DNA from: Paludibacteraceae bacterium
GTDB lineage: Bacteria > Bacteroidota > Bacteroidia > Bacteroidales > Paludibacteraceae
Length of the DNA: 64,000 bases
NCBI GenBank assembly: GCA_017450435.1
Contig: JAFSTO010000043.1
Coordinates: 43,047 to 107,046, forward strand
Direction: 5' to 3'
In this document: positions 1-9,608 of the stretch, one piece after another
How positions within the stretch are numbered: the first letter of the stretch is position 1
Layout of the letters: each line of letters starts with the position of its first letter
Made by a program: the position numbers and the translations under genes
Notes under the pieces: generated by a model
The model's database searches: none
What the model was told of the DNA's origin: nothing
The model's input: the letters and a program-made list of their open reading frames with translations, nothing else

Positions 1-1667
1 GCCTGCAGGAATGTAGCCCATGATGCTCCCGGCATGATATAACCGCTATTTGACAAAGGAGATGAAGAGTTGAGAGCGTCAACACCGTTAGGCATGCCTA
101 TACCTGATGCAGATGTGTACTCGGTGCGCCAAACTCCATATTCAAAGCCTGCCATGGCATTGAAACTGTGTTTATCCCATTGGTAGCCGCCTTTCAATAT
201 ATTGGTGGTTCCAAATGAGCGACTGATACCGACACTCTTACCAACGTATCCGTTAGGGTAGGAAGTACTATAGGTACGCGGATCAATGTATTCCGATGAT
301 AGCCAATGACCGGCACCAAAAGTATTGGTTGTGGTAAAGTGAAGCCAATCGGTGAAATGAATGCCGAGTTGGAGAACACCACTGAAATCAAAGTTATCTG
401 ACTTGGCATAATTGTACTTGGTGCCATGTAGCGAGTTCCATGTCTCTTGGCTCCACCATTTGCCGCCGTTATCAGGACGTTTGCCTCTGTCTATGCGAAC
501 GTAGTTGTTTGTTAGGTTACCGGCTTCGTCGTACTCGTAAGGGCAGTCCCAAGGCATCTTATAATATGCATCACCAAGCATTGTCCATGAGGATGGGTAA
601 TTGACAGTGGATTTATTAAAGTCAACCTTTATGTTCATATCCAGCCACTTTGCAATGTCGGCTTTCAATGAGGCATGTCCGCTAACCTTTTGCATTCCTG
701 TAGTACGAAGTGTTCCGTCTTCCCCATAGTAGTCAAGAGAGGCGTAATAGCCGACATGCTCCGAACCGCCGTGTACTGCTATATTGTAGTTCTGGAGAAC
801 GCCAATCTTAAAGAACTCGTCCTGCCAATTATAGTCGGGTAGGTCGGATAATTTAGGATAGGTAGCGGCAAATACGCCTTTGGAATACAATGCACCATGG
901 AAGTTGTAGAGCTCCTCCGAACGCATCATCTTGTAGTTGCCGTAAAGTGCCTGCTTACCACCGGCGGTAGCTTTCAAGTCAACGTGCACCTTGTCGCCTT
1001 TCTTGCCGGATTTGGTTGTAACAACGATTACACCGCCGGCAGCGGCAGCACCATAGATACCTGTTGCACCGGCGTCTTTCAAAACGGAGATGGTCTCCAC
1101 ATCGTTAGGATTGAACGAGCCGCCCATCACACCGTCAACAACATATACAGGGTCAGAACCTGCGGTTATAGAACCGGTACCGCGGATACGAATCTGCGCA
1201 GCATCACCGGGCTGACCACCGGCGTTGGAAACAGTCAGACCGGCTACTTTACCTTGAAGCATATTGCCGATATCGCTGGTGGTGACATCGGTCAGAGCCT
1301 CTGAGTTGATGGTAACAACGGCTGAACTCAACTCGGCTTTTTTTACTGCTGAATAACCGAGGGAGACAACCTCTTGCAACTGCTGAGCATCCGACTCCAT
1401 GATGATTTGCATGCTCGGTACGGCACGTACCTCAATTGTTTTGTAACCGATGTACGAGAATTGTAACATCGCCTTGTCCGGAACGGTCAGTTCGAAGTTA
1501 CCATCGAAATCGGTTATTGTTCCGCTGGTGGTTCCTTGAACGAGGACACTAACGCCAATCATTGGCTCCTGACCATCAGCGTCGATAACCTTGCCCTTCA
1601 CGTTGATATCGGCAAATGCCGATACAGCGAGCATAAGGCTCAAAAAGATTACTGGTAATCGTTTCAT
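1..1667 (-). CDS. SusC/RagA-family TonB-dependent outer-membrane receptor (3' part off the left edge)
   Basis: The gene begins at an ATG ending at 1667 and stays open to the window edge, so about 555 N-terminal residues are present of a family usually near 1000. A signal peptide (MKRLPVIFLSLMLAVSAFA) is followed by a carboxypeptidase-regulatory-like beta-sandwich (about residues 20-100, with the typical DFDGNFEL and FSYIGYKT stretches). The TonB plug follows (about 110-230, with IRIRGTGS, PVYVVDGV and SVLKDAGATGIYGA), and then the start of the barrel. Such receptors import glycans across the outer membrane with a SusD lipoprotein, whose gene would lie beyond the edge. It is the last gene seen of a leftward run behind the alpha-galactosidase-like gene (100 bp gap). 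Family assignment is firm; the substrate is inferred from neighbours only. Confidence 0.95.
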   Translation of the reverse strand, partial: MKRLPVIFLSLMLAVSAFADINVKGKVIDADGQEPMIGVSVLVQGTTSGTITDFDGNFELTVPDKAMLQFSYIGYKTIEVRAVPSMQIIMESDAQQLQEVVSLGYSAVKKAELSSAVVTINSEALTDVTTSDIGNMLQGKVAGLTVSNAGGQPGDAAQIRIRGTGSITAGSDPVYVVDGVMGGSFNPNDVETISVLKDAGATGIYGAAAAGGVIVVTTKSGKKGDKVHVDLKATAGGKQALYGNYKMMRSEELYNFHGALYSKGVFAATYPKLSDLPDYNWQDEFFKIGVLQNYNIAVHGGSEHVGYYASLDYYGEDGTLRTTGMQKVSGHASLKADIAKWLDMNIKVDFNKSTVNYPSSWTMLGDAYYKMPWDCPYEYDEAGNLTNNYVRIDRGKRPDNGGKWWSQETWNSLHGTKYNYAKSDNFDFSGVLQLGIHFTDWLHFTTTNTFGAGHWLSSEYIDPRTYSTSYPNGYVGKSVGISRSFGTTNILKGGYQWDKHSFNAMAGFEYGVWRTEYTSASGIGMPNGVDALNSSSPLSNSGYIMPGASWATFLQ

Positions 1668-1767
1668 GGTTAATTTATTTAGGGGTTGATAGAATTCTTA
1701 TTGAGAATAAATAGTCGTTGATTATCTGCAGAACAAGAGTTGTTGAAGATAACATTTTGTCGTATGC

Positions 1768-3711
1768 TTATTCAGGTTGAACCGGTGTTAACTTCAGCAG
1801 ATAGTTTCTTTCGAATGTAACGTCAATCTTCGGATTGCTGCCTTCCACGGTGAACTCACGTGGCAGGTCGGCGGTATATTCGGCAGCAGTGTATGTCTTC
1901 TGTGGGTCCAGACCGCGCAGTTCAATGGTTCCACTATAAGTAGGAGCAGGCACCTCCGCTTTATCCACGTGCTCCGGGTCCATCGCACCTAACGGAGCCA
2001 CCGGGTCCACATAGAAGGCGTAATACAAAGCTCCGTTCTGGCGAATGACATGTGCCTCAGGGTAGTCGTAGCCCCATGTATAGAGATTGAGGTATTCGCC
2101 GCGGGAGAGGTTGTTTTCTTTGTATATACGCATCCATTTGCGGATAAGTTGCTCTTTCTCCTGTGTCAGCAGGAACGAGCCGTCCGGCGAATACGGGTTG
2201 TCCTTAGGGTAGGTAAATTTCGTACCTATTACGGCACCGGTACCTATCTGTGAAGCGAAGTCGTTGCCGCCGTCGGTCAGCTCTACATGGTCGCCGTAAT
2301 AAGCCAAGTCGGGAGCCATAGCAGCGTATGCCTTACGTTTCATTCGTACCTGACGAGACGACATCGGGTCAGACGCCACTGCCTGATTGATTTGCGGAAT
2401 AAGCCAATAATTGACGGCACAACCACACGGGCAGACCTGTATTACCGCATCGGGTTTGTAAGCACGCGCTTCATCATAGACCTTGCCGAAATATGTGGGC
2501 ATCTGCTCAGGTGCCTCCCATGCGCTGTTGAGTCCGCTTGCGGGGTTGTAGTCAGGTAGGCAACAATTGAGGTGCTGACCATCGATTTTCAATCCGTCGA
2601 AATCCCATGTCTGTAAGAACATCTTAAGCAGGTCATGTGTATAAGCGTCCACAGCAGGATTGACGGGAGACAGGTACCAGCTGTCCCACCATGTGATATA
2701 CTCTCGTGCCCACTCGTCGGTGAGTAGAAGCATCTCCGGGTGTTCTTTAACCAACTTAGTGTCCGGGTCGGCAGCGAGAGGTGCCCACCATAGTTTGGCT
2801 TTCATTCCGCGTTTGTGTATTTCGTCGGTCATGCGGCGCATATCTTTGTCACCGCCCGGAAAACGGCTGTTGGTGTTCCAATCGCCTTCGGCAATCTGGT
2901 AACCATCGTCCACGTCCACCCATCGGAACCCGAGTTCTGCCACTTTGTCTAAAGTGCCCACCACCTCGTCGATGGTGAACAAACGCTGGTATCCCCAGGC
3001 GCACCACACGGGCTCAAATGCTTCCGGCTCTGACGGCTTCATCTGAATACCCTCGTATTCTTGCATGTAGCGGGAGAATGTGCGAAGGGCGTTGTAATAA
3101 TCACCTTGATGTGTGTAGCGGAATGATTTGAAGCAAAAGAGTGTATCACCTTTCTCCAACACCACCGGCTCAGGAAGGTCGTAGTGCAGACATGCCGTCA
3201 CTTTGTTATCGTAGCGTTTCCACTCAACGGGCATTGAAATCATGCGCAGCACCGGTTCGAACAAACCGATAGCCACACCTTCGTCACGCTGCCAGAGGTC
3301 AAGCACAGGAATACCTCCGCCGTAGTCGGAGTTGTTCATGCCAAGGTAGTTTTGCTTGCTGAAGCCCTGCTTAATCGGTAAAACCCAATCCATGCGTGCA
3401 CTTGTGCTGCTGGGTTGCAGCGACCACACCACGCTATCACTTGGCTCAAGCACTGTATGACACAACTCGTATGCGCGAACGGTAACAGGTTGGCCATGGT
3501 TGACGTAGTAGGTTTCGATGACCTCTAAACCTTCATAACCGGCTACCGCTTGCACAGTGCTGTGTCTCTCAATATTAAAACCGTCATGCTTATAAGGGAA
3601 GGACTGACACGTCACTTCGTCGCATATAAGGCGGTCGGTAGAAACGGGTTGAGAGCAAGCTGCCAAGAGAAGCAGTAGAGAAGAGGATAATATCGGCAAA
3701 TAGTGTTTCAT
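1768..3711 (-). CDS. Clan GH-D glycoside hydrolase, alpha-galactosidase-like lipoprotein
   Basis: The protein has 647 residues. The ATG at 3711 is preferred over an upstream in-frame start because it opens directly on a lipoprotein signal peptide ending LLLLLAACSQ (cysteine near residue 19). An N-terminal beta-sandwich leads into a TIM barrel. The barrel carries WVDVDDGYQ, a MKAKLWWAPL strand, and DGLKIDGQ, where the Asp after KI fits the clan-D nucleophile. A later Asp in VELTDGGND fits the acid/base region. Families GH27 and GH36 hydrolyse terminal alpha-galactosides, and some members take alpha-GalNAc. The lipidated enzyme probably works at the cell surface or in the periplasm with the SusC receptor encoded next. 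The family boundary (GH36 or GH27) is not certain by eye. Confidence 0.8.
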   Translation of the reverse strand: MKHYLPILSSSLLLLLAACSQPVSTDRLICDEVTCQSFPYKHDGFNIERHSTVQAVAGYEGLEVIETYYVNHGQPVTVRAYELCHTVLEPSDSVVWSLQPSSTSARMDWVLPIKQGFSKQNYLGMNNSDYGGGIPVLDLWQRDEGVAIGLFEPVLRMISMPVEWKRYDNKVTACLHYDLPEPVVLEKGDTLFCFKSFRYTHQGDYYNALRTFSRYMQEYEGIQMKPSEPEAFEPVWCAWGYQRLFTIDEVVGTLDKVAELGFRWVDVDDGYQIAEGDWNTNSRFPGGDKDMRRMTDEIHKRGMKAKLWWAPLAADPDTKLVKEHPEMLLLTDEWAREYITWWDSWYLSPVNPAVDAYTHDLLKMFLQTWDFDGLKIDGQHLNCCLPDYNPASGLNSAWEAPEQMPTYFGKVYDEARAYKPDAVIQVCPCGCAVNYWLIPQINQAVASDPMSSRQVRMKRKAYAAMAPDLAYYGDHVELTDGGNDFASQIGTGAVIGTKFTYPKDNPYSPDGSFLLTQEKEQLIRKWMRIYKENNLSRGEYLNLYTWGYDYPEAHVIRQNGALYYAFYVDPVAPLGAMDPEHVDKAEVPAPTYSGTIELRGLDPQKTYTAAEYTADLPREFTVEGSNPKIDVTFERNYLLKLTPVQPE

Positions 3712-4012
3712 CGCTGCTGTGTTTTTTATGGTTTTGTTTTGGGCTGGGCGGTATCGGAAAAAGGTACGATTTTGCGCTACCGCTTTTTTGTGCGTATAAT
3801 TTTTCTGTTTCAATAGTGTTCAAACGGCGTTTAAAGGGTGTTTAAGGGGGCTTTGTAGAAGACTTAGAGGACTTAGAAATTGAAATCGTACGATTTTGCG
3901 CTACCGAGTGATTTTTTTGGGGGGGCGGTGGGTGGTGTGGTGCCGAATGGCATTCGGCGTAATTCGAAGAATATTTTTTTTGGGGGGGGACGACGGGAGT
4001 CGTTCCCTACTA
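3712..4012. other. Intergenic stretch with an 18-19 bp direct repeat and T/G homopolymer tracts
   Basis: No gene is seen. The 19-base sequence GTACGATTTTGCGCTACCG occurs twice, at 3764-3782 and 3888-3906. Two runs of T followed directly by G lie at about 3912-3925 and 3974-3990 (seven or eight of each base). A short CTTAGA-rich stretch at 3858-3880 resembles other intergenic stretches in the window. Confidence 0.6.
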
Positions 4013-5122
4013 TTATTTATATTCGGTGAGGATACGTTCTGCGTTGTCGTGGTAAATCTTTTTCAGTACCTCGTCAGGCAGATTGAAAGCAGAGAGTGCC
4101 CAATGATAATTGAAATCATGAATATAGAAATGCTCGTCGTTGGTTTCCAGCACTCGGAATATGTTCCGATACATATCCGCAGTCATACCATTGTCCGTTC
4201 CGAAGAGAACGCGGTCTTGATACTTTATAAGGAAGTCGCGTGTGGCGCGTGGGGTATGAGCGGACTCGGCTACACGGGCGGCAATGTCAACATACATATT
4301 AGGATATTTGTCGAGCATAGCGCCAAGACGTGGCAGGTCGTCGTTCATATTAAGGTAGTGGCATGCGATGAATATAGTGCTTGGGTTCTCGCGAACAGCA
4401 TTCTCGAAGGTGTTAACCAATCCATAGTATCCCATGCAGTTGGTGGTATCAACATGCCAAACGGCACCGTTAGGCAGTCCGTCGTTGGTTTCATCAATCG
4501 GCAGGTACATCCATATAGGTTCGCCGATATGGATACTGATAGGCATCTTCAGCTCCGCACATTTCTCTATCAGCGGTTTGATGCGCGGGTCATCAATATG
4601 TATGTCGCGGCCTTCCACCGGACGTGCATAGAGGTCTCCCTCGCCTTTGTCTCCCAGCTCGCCGATTCCTACAGCCCCCATAGCGTGGTAACGCTCAAGG
4701 GTCGCAAGCGATGCAGCAAGACCTTCGGGAGTGTCGATATCTGTATAGTCGAAGCAGCACCAAAGGCGGAAACGGTCTTTGTATGGAGCGTAAGCCTCAA
4801 CGACTTCCTCAAACGGACGACCTATCCAAGAGCAATGCATCACAGCGGTGTGTTCTACACCTACGGCATCCATCACCTTCACCCAGTCGGCTATATCCTG
4901 AGCATTGGCGGCGTAGTCGTGCGAGTGCATATCGATGATTGGGAACTTGGCCTTTTCTACGTATGTCTTCGGGATATTATTCACCACCTGAGGGCGGAAA
5001 TCTGTAACACGGATGGTGCTGACAGCATCAGTGGCATCAGTAGTTTCGTTTTCAACACTTGACTTGCTTGTGCAAGACACGATAACAAACAATAGGAATG
5101 GAATAAATAGTGACTTTTTCAT
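4013..5122 (-). CDS. Exported amidohydrolase (amidohydrolase-2 type TIM barrel), lipoprotein
   Basis: The protein has 369 residues. The ATG at 5122 gives a lipoprotein signal peptide ending LLFVIVSCTS; an in-frame GTG nine bases upstream is less likely. Metal-binding motifs of the amidohydrolase superfamily are visible: HSHDY near the barrel start (HxH), SIHIGEP, a His in FIACHYLN, and the late Asp in VLFGTDNG. The superfamily hydrolyses C-N or C-O bonds or decarboxylates; the substrate cannot be told here. Export argues against a cytoplasmic GalNAc-6-phosphate deacetylase role, although the locus otherwise looks like GalN metabolism. It is the first gene leftward from the regulated divergent promoter at 5145-5206. 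Confidence 0.82.
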   Translation of the reverse strand: MKKSLFIPFLLFVIVSCTSKSSVENETTDATDAVSTIRVTDFRPQVVNNIPKTYVEKAKFPIIDMHSHDYAANAQDIADWVKVMDAVGVEHTAVMHCSWIGRPFEEVVEAYAPYKDRFRLWCCFDYTDIDTPEGLAASLATLERYHAMGAVGIGELGDKGEGDLYARPVEGRDIHIDDPRIKPLIEKCAELKMPISIHIGEPIWMYLPIDETNDGLPNGAVWHVDTTNCMGYYGLVNTFENAVRENPSTIFIACHYLNMNDDLPRLGAMLDKYPNMYVDIAARVAESAHTPRATRDFLIKYQDRVLFGTDNGMTADMYRNIFRVLETNDEHFYIHDFNYHWALSAFNLPDEVLKKIYHDNAERILTEYK

Positions 5123-5144
5123 GGTATTCACATTTTTACGTGTG

Positions 5145-5206
5145 CAAAATTACAATATTTTCAATGTATTAACAAGAAACGCAATATGCTTTATAGCATG
5201 TTTTGA
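5145..5206 (-). promoter_or_regulatory. Leftward promoter with upstream dyad, shared with the SIS-gene promoter
   Basis: Reading leftward, the -7 box TAATTTTG lies at 5152-5145. The first 16 bases from the -7 box match the SIS promoter at 24842 exactly. Exactly 39 bp upstream (counted box start to element start) is a 23-base element, 5184-5206, with an ATGCT...AGCAT dyad, differing at one base from the element at 24881-24903. It probably binds a regulator common to both units. Confidence 0.75.
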
Positions 5207-5270
5207 AACATTTGCATGTAATATATAGATAATAAGTGCGTTATAATTTGCAAAATCGTCTTTTTCGGCA

Positions 5271-5340
5271 TTTCGTAATGTTTCGAAATGACGATTTGAA
5301 ACGTTTTTCTTTCGTAATTTGAAAAAAAGTTGTAACTTTG
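5271..5340 (+). promoter_or_regulatory. TTTCG-box operator candidate and DeoR-gene promoter
   Basis: Boxes TTTCGTAA and TTTCGAAA lie at 5271-5289, followed by ACGATTTGAAACG. The same order and spacing recur before the SIS gene at 24968-25000. The -7 box TAACTTTG is at 5333-5340, about 46 bp before the regulator ATG, so autoregulation is plausible. No clean -33 box is seen. Confidence 0.6.
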
Positions 5341-5386
5341 CAGTGTTCTACTATGTGTAAATTTGTCAGATAAACCATATTTAGTC

Positions 5387-6163
5387 ATGAACACATCGTC
5401 AGCCAAGGAGCGCCGTGCGCTTATCCTAAAAAAAATAGAGACTGAGCACGAGGTTATCGTCACCGATCTCAGTCGTGAAACAGGCATTTCGGAAGTAACA
5501 ATCCGTAAAGATCTGACAATCCTTCAGCGTCGCAATCTTCTTGTCCGTACTCGTGGCGGCGCAATGCGCCGGCCGGTGGAGAACATTTCTGAGGACACTG
5601 CAATCAGCAAAAAGAGTATGTTCAACTTCAAGGAGAAAGAGCGGATAGGTGAAGAAGCTGCCAAGATGATACAGGACGGCGACCATATCATGCTCGACTC
5701 CGGCACCACAACGCTTGAGGTGGCGCGACATTTGGATAATTTCAACAACCTGCATATATTGACAAACGCCATGAATATAGCCACCGAGCTGATGCGTTAC
5801 AAGCGCTTCGAGGTGATGCTTCTCGGCGGCACGGTGCGTGTCAACTCACATTCGATGGTGGGACCGATGGCACTGGCGAACCTGAAGAACTTCAGCGGCT
5901 ATAAGTTGTTTCTCGGTGTGGACTCATTTTCGCTAAATGATGGTGTATCAACCCCCAGTTTGGAAGAGGCGTTGCTTAATCAGATGATGATACAGCAGGC
6001 GGAGACGGTGATAGCGGTGTTCGACTCATCGAAGTTCAACAAACGCAGTTATTCACATGTGGCAGATGTCTCGCAATTGGATTGTATAATTACCGACAAG
6101 GCTATTCCGGTGGGAATGACCGGCAAACTCAGGCAAGCGGGAATTGAGGTAAGAGTAGTGTGA
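5387..6163 (+). CDS. DeoR-family transcriptional regulator (AgaR-like by context)
   Basis: The protein has 258 residues from the ATG at 5387; a TTG eight codons upstream is ignored because family members begin close to the winged helix. The N-terminal DeoR helix-turn-helix is clear (RRALILKKIE, VTDLSRETGISEVTIRKDL, LLVRTRGGAMRR). The sugar-phosphate-sensing DeoRC domain follows, with GDHIMLDSGTTTLEVARHL, ILTNAMNIATEL and VMLLGGTVR. Family members repress sugar operons and are released by a phosphorylated intermediate. It is divergent from the amidohydrolase gene, and its control region is mirrored before the AgaS-like gene. It is therefore the best candidate regulator of both units, with tagatose-6-phosphate or galactosamine-6-phosphate as a possible effector (inference). 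Confidence 0.93.
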   Translation: MNTSSAKERRALILKKIETEHEVIVTDLSRETGISEVTIRKDLTILQRRNLLVRTRGGAMRRPVENISEDTAISKKSMFNFKEKERIGEEAAKMIQDGDHIMLDSGTTTLEVARHLDNFNNLHILTNAMNIATELMRYKRFEVMLLGGTVRVNSHSMVGPMALANLKNFSGYKLFLGVDSFSLNDGVSTPSLEEALLNQMMIQQAETVIAVFDSSKFNKRSYSHVADVSQLDCIITDKAIPVGMTGKLRQAGIEVRVV

Positions 6164-6211
6164 ATGAATGTGCGGGCAGAGCCCTAATGTGGAATGTTGA
6201 AAATGCGAAAC

Positions 6212-6243
6212 AAAAAGGCTTCGGACAACCCCGAAGCCTTTTT
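6212..6243. terminator. Bidirectional intrinsic terminator between convergent genes
   Basis: Arms AAAAAGGCTTCGG and CCGAAGCCTTTTT surround a short loop. A-runs and T-runs on both sides let it serve both the DeoR gene and the converging secreted-protein gene. Confidence 0.9.
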
Positions 6244-6293
6244 GTTTTATCTGAACTTTGTACATTGTACATTGTTCCTTTGTACATTGCTTG

Positions 6294-9200
6294 TTACTTC
6301 ACTCTTACGCCGGTAATGGTGTAAACAGCGCCGTCGCGACGGATGTAAACCTGACCGTTCATGAAGAACTTCTCAGCCTTCGGAGCCTCATTGAGGTTGT
6401 CGAAGCCTGTTGCGGGTCCTTCATCTGCATGAACTTTAACGGCAGTGAAGTAAACGGACTGACTAACGCGTGTGATGTAGAACTCGGTAGCACCTACTCC
6501 GATTGCATTTATATGGATGTCAAGTGTCTCTATTGCTTTGGCTACAGTGGTAGCAGCTGAGCCGACAACCTGTGAACCGGCGCGGTCAAGGGATACTTGG
6601 AATGCTTGACCATCCTTTGGATTGCTGCTTGCAAAGCCGGTAATGCTAATCACGTCGCCGGCAGCCAAAGGACGATTGAGTTTGCAGAGAACATATTTCG
6701 AGTTTGTCTCACTCGGATTGCCATCAAGCTTATAGCCGAAGAGCTCTGTTCCGCTCATAATCTCAAACTTGTCTGCACCGAAGATGATTGTACCGCCGGT
6801 AGCCGCCGTCTCTGTATTCTTTGCGATGGTCTCGGTTACGGTATAAGCGAAGTAGGTGTCGTCAATCGGCGTTCCAAGAGTGATTGTGCTTGTTGTTGGC
6901 GCAGGAGTTACACATGAGTTGTTGGGCTTGACAGTTGCGTATGCATAGAACATCTCTTTAGATGCGGAAAGTACATATAAGTTCTCTGCGTAGTCAAATG
7001 CGAGACCATCAATGTTATTACCGAAGATATTTTCGGTCCTATATGCCTCGGTAAGTGTGGGGACACCAGTCTCTTCATCGTATGCAATGTTATATACAAC
7101 AACGCGGCTCTTGGTAGGAATAGCAAGTAATGTCTTGCTTTCGTTGATAGCAATAACACCACGATATGTTGTTACATCGCTTGACTGCGGGAGAACATCG
7201 GTGTTTGTACCGCTTTGTATAACGTAGTCGCGTACACCTGCTGCAGTAAGGTGATATACTGCTGCCCAAGTATCATATCCCCATCGGTGTTGACAGCCCC
7301 AGAAACCGCCCCGACCGTCAGATACAAACTGGTTGTCAGAAATACCGAGATCGTTGTCTCCACTAACAGTAACGAATGTGTCCGGTTGTTGAGCATAGTT
7401 AGTAGCGTTGCCTATGGCGTATTTATTGATACTACCAGTAGTTGCGGATGCAACAAAGTTATCTGCAGTGTAGAGCACTTTCTCTGCGCCCTGACCTTCT
7501 ACGGCCATAGATGAGATGGTAGTGTAAGTCGTTCCTTTCTGAGCAAGGTCCAGTACAGGAACAAAATCGGCAGATGGGTTAGCAGGATCCATTCTGTAAA
7601 CACCACCCCTGGTAGCATCCATACTATTGATATATACATATCCGTCTTTGTCAACTACAATGCGTTTGAAAGCTGTACGATCACTTGCCGTCATGTCTGT
7701 AAGTCCTCCGAGATAACCTGTTGTACCTTGCGAGGTAACGTCGTTTAGAAGTGCGTCATAAATGAATACACCACGTGTCATTGCTTTTGTGCGTGCAGTT
7801 GCACCATCGTTTGCACCATCTCTGGATTCTGATACATATATACGTCCGAAGTAAGGATTCTCGGGGTTGTTGTCAATAGCCAAGCCCTGAGGCAGATAAT
7901 AGTTGTATATACCATCAGTGTAATTGGTTATGACATTAGCCAATGTTGTGGTCGCATTAGATGTTGCTTTTACTGCCCAGTGGTATGTACCATCAGCCAC
8001 GTCGGAGAGGTCAATTTCAAAGCTGTTTGCGCCCTTGTTATAAGCGGAGTACGGAGCAGGGTAGGTTTTAATAACAACGCCATCGACATCAAGCAGCTGA
8101 ACTTCAACAGCCGTTGCTACTGCATTGAGCACATAACTTACGGTTGCTTTGTCATCTTCAACAGCGGATACTTGCAGACCGGAGGCGAAGATGTTAAGCT
8201 GTGTATCCGGAACTGCGGGACGCGGGTCAACCGGAGTCTCGGGTTTCTCGTTCTCGGCACCTACAGTATAGGCGATATCAACACGCTTGGCGGCCCCTGC
8301 ATACGGGAAATAGAAGAACGCACCTTCAAGAGCTGTACCATCCTCGTAGGTGTCAGTAGTAGTATAGGTAAACTTCAGTCCATCGGCAACCATATCTTGG
8401 AAACCGGCGCCGAGGTTGATTTGTGCAACCAGACCGGTAACGGCATTGGTGAACTCAGCCTCGAAGGTGAGAGTCTTGTCTGCGTTACGTGTGATGTTGT
8501 ACTCTATACCTGCCCACTGCACAGGATTGATAACTGTACCTTCTGTCAGGAAAGAGGTGGCACCATAGAATGTGGCGGGTTCAAGAGCAGGTTGCGGAGC
8601 TGCAAATATAATGCTGTTGAGCACTGCTTCTGACCATTGTGTTGCATTGGTGAGTTTTACAACATAATTGCCTGCTGCCGGTATAGTAATACTGCCAAGT
8701 TCTTTAATACCGGTATCCCAAGCCTGAGCTTCACCTACTGAACCGATTTCTGATGTGCCATCGGCAGAGAGTAGTGCTACTCCATAAGTATGACCATTAG
8801 AAGCGGTGAAGTCAATAGTAACATTGTAGGCACCGGCTTCTGCAAAACTTACATTCCATGTAGCGTATTCATTAGGAGCTGTGCCAGGTGTAAAAGCAAT
8901 TGCATTGTTAGCTACAGAGGCTCCGGAAGACAATAATGCATATGCCGGTTGAAGTGTACCCGGCAACGTAACAGAAACGCCTTGATAGTCTGCCGTGAAG
9001 ATGACATCTTTGAGTTTCATCGCCGACCATGCGGTAGCAGCGCGTACGCGTACCTTGTAGTTTCCGGCATCCAAGTCACTCAGATCCATGGCACCGATAG
9101 CGAATTGTCCCTTCTGCTCGGACGAACCCTTGTAACGAATAGCCTTAACCACATCATTAGATTGATTGAGAAGATCAAGCTGTACGCGCCAACTGTTGGT

Positions 9201-9470
9201 GTTATACACATCCACAGCGACATTGTACTTAATCGGTTCAATTGTTACTTCCCATTCTGCATAGAGAAGAGTGTCGTTGGAGCTGTCATGTGCACCCATG
9301 TCGAAGTACGTTCCGGCATAGTCTTGCCCTGCTTCAATAACAAAGTCCGGCATCTCCTCGGAACGATAACTTACGTTAGAAACATCCAACGTAGCAGGTA
9401 GGACGACAGTGGCTGCCACCATACCGGCTGCAAACAGCGTCGCAGCGCAAAAAGATAGAATCTTTTTCAT
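6294..9470 (-). CDS. Large secreted protein: CBM-like modules, beta-propeller-like region, C-terminal tag
   Basis: The protein has 1058 residues with a signal peptide (MKKILSFCAATLFAAGMVAA). Two or three jelly-roll modules, resembling carbohydrate-binding domains, occupy about residues 20-420 (repeats of the type GNYVVKLTNATQWSEAVLNSIIF). A fibronectin-like stretch is at about 425-530, followed by a beta-propeller/NHL-like region at about 535-880 (GRIYVSES, DKDGYVYINS, YTADNFV, LAFDYAENLYVLSAS). Another beta domain precedes the C-terminal tag NGQVYIRRDGAVYTITG. It has no recognisable catalytic motif, so binding or display is more likely than catalysis. It has its own promoter at 9524-9554 and is last in the leftward array, ending at a strong terminator. 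Its 27-base leader nearly matches that of the gene at 34366. Confidence 0.75.
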   Translation of the reverse strand: MKKILSFCAATLFAAGMVAATVVLPATLDVSNVSYRSEEMPDFVIEAGQDYAGTYFDMGAHDSSNDTLLYAEWEVTIEPIKYNVAVDVYNTNSWRVQLDLLNQSNDVVKAIRYKGSSEQKGQFAIGAMDLSDLDAGNYKVRVRAATAWSAMKLKDVIFTADYQGVSVTLPGTLQPAYALLSSGASVANNAIAFTPGTAPNEYATWNVSFAEAGAYNVTIDFTASNGHTYGVALLSADGTSEIGSVGEAQAWDTGIKELGSITIPAAGNYVVKLTNATQWSEAVLNSIIFAAPQPALEPATFYGATSFLTEGTVINPVQWAGIEYNITRNADKTLTFEAEFTNAVTGLVAQINLGAGFQDMVADGLKFTYTTTDTYEDGTALEGAFFYFPYAGAAKRVDIAYTVGAENEKPETPVDPRPAVPDTQLNIFASGLQVSAVEDDKATVSYVLNAVATAVEVQLLDVDGVVIKTYPAPYSAYNKGANSFEIDLSDVADGTYHWAVKATSNATTTLANVITNYTDGIYNYYLPQGLAIDNNPENPYFGRIYVSESRDGANDGATARTKAMTRGVFIYDALLNDVTSQGTTGYLGGLTDMTASDRTAFKRIVVDKDGYVYINSMDATRGGVYRMDPANPSADFVPVLDLAQKGTTYTTISSMAVEGQGAEKVLYTADNFVASATTGSINKYAIGNATNYAQQPDTFVTVSGDNDLGISDNQFVSDGRGGFWGCQHRWGYDTWAAVYHLTAAGVRDYVIQSGTNTDVLPQSSDVTTYRGVIAINESKTLLAIPTKSRVVVYNIAYDEETGVPTLTEAYRTENIFGNNIDGLAFDYAENLYVLSASKEMFYAYATVKPNNSCVTPAPTTSTITLGTPIDDTYFAYTVTETIAKNTETAATGGTIIFGADKFEIMSGTELFGYKLDGNPSETNSKYVLCKLNRPLAAGDVISITGFASSNPKDGQAFQVSLDRAGSQVVGSAATTVAKAIETLDIHINAIGVGATEFYITRVSQSVYFTAVKVHADEGPATGFDNLNEAPKAEKFFMNGQVYIRRDGAVYTITGVRVK

Positions 9471-9523
9471 AGTGTTTTAAATTTTGGTTAATATTGTAGT
9501 TAGCATGTTTTCGTAAACGTTTG

Positions 9524-9560
9524 CAAATATAACATTTTATTTTCGTGCAACAAAACGAAA
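9524..9560 (-). promoter_or_regulatory. Promoter of the propeller/CBM surface-protein gene
   Basis: Reading leftward, a TTTG at 9554-9551, a 19-bp spacer and a -7 box TATATTTG at 9531-9524 match the Bacteroides consensus. The -33 box lies between inverted TTTCGT (9541-9546) and ACGAAA (9555-9560), which could be an operator. Confidence 0.75.
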
Positions 9561-9608
9561 AAGCATATTTCTGCAAAAAAATGTTACTTTTTTGTTGGTG
9601 AAAAGTGT

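Noticed and set aside
3896-5062. A 388-residue rightward frame antisense to the amidohydrolase
   Set aside because: The leftward frame has a signal peptide and metal motifs; this frame has no recognisable domain and reflects codon bias.
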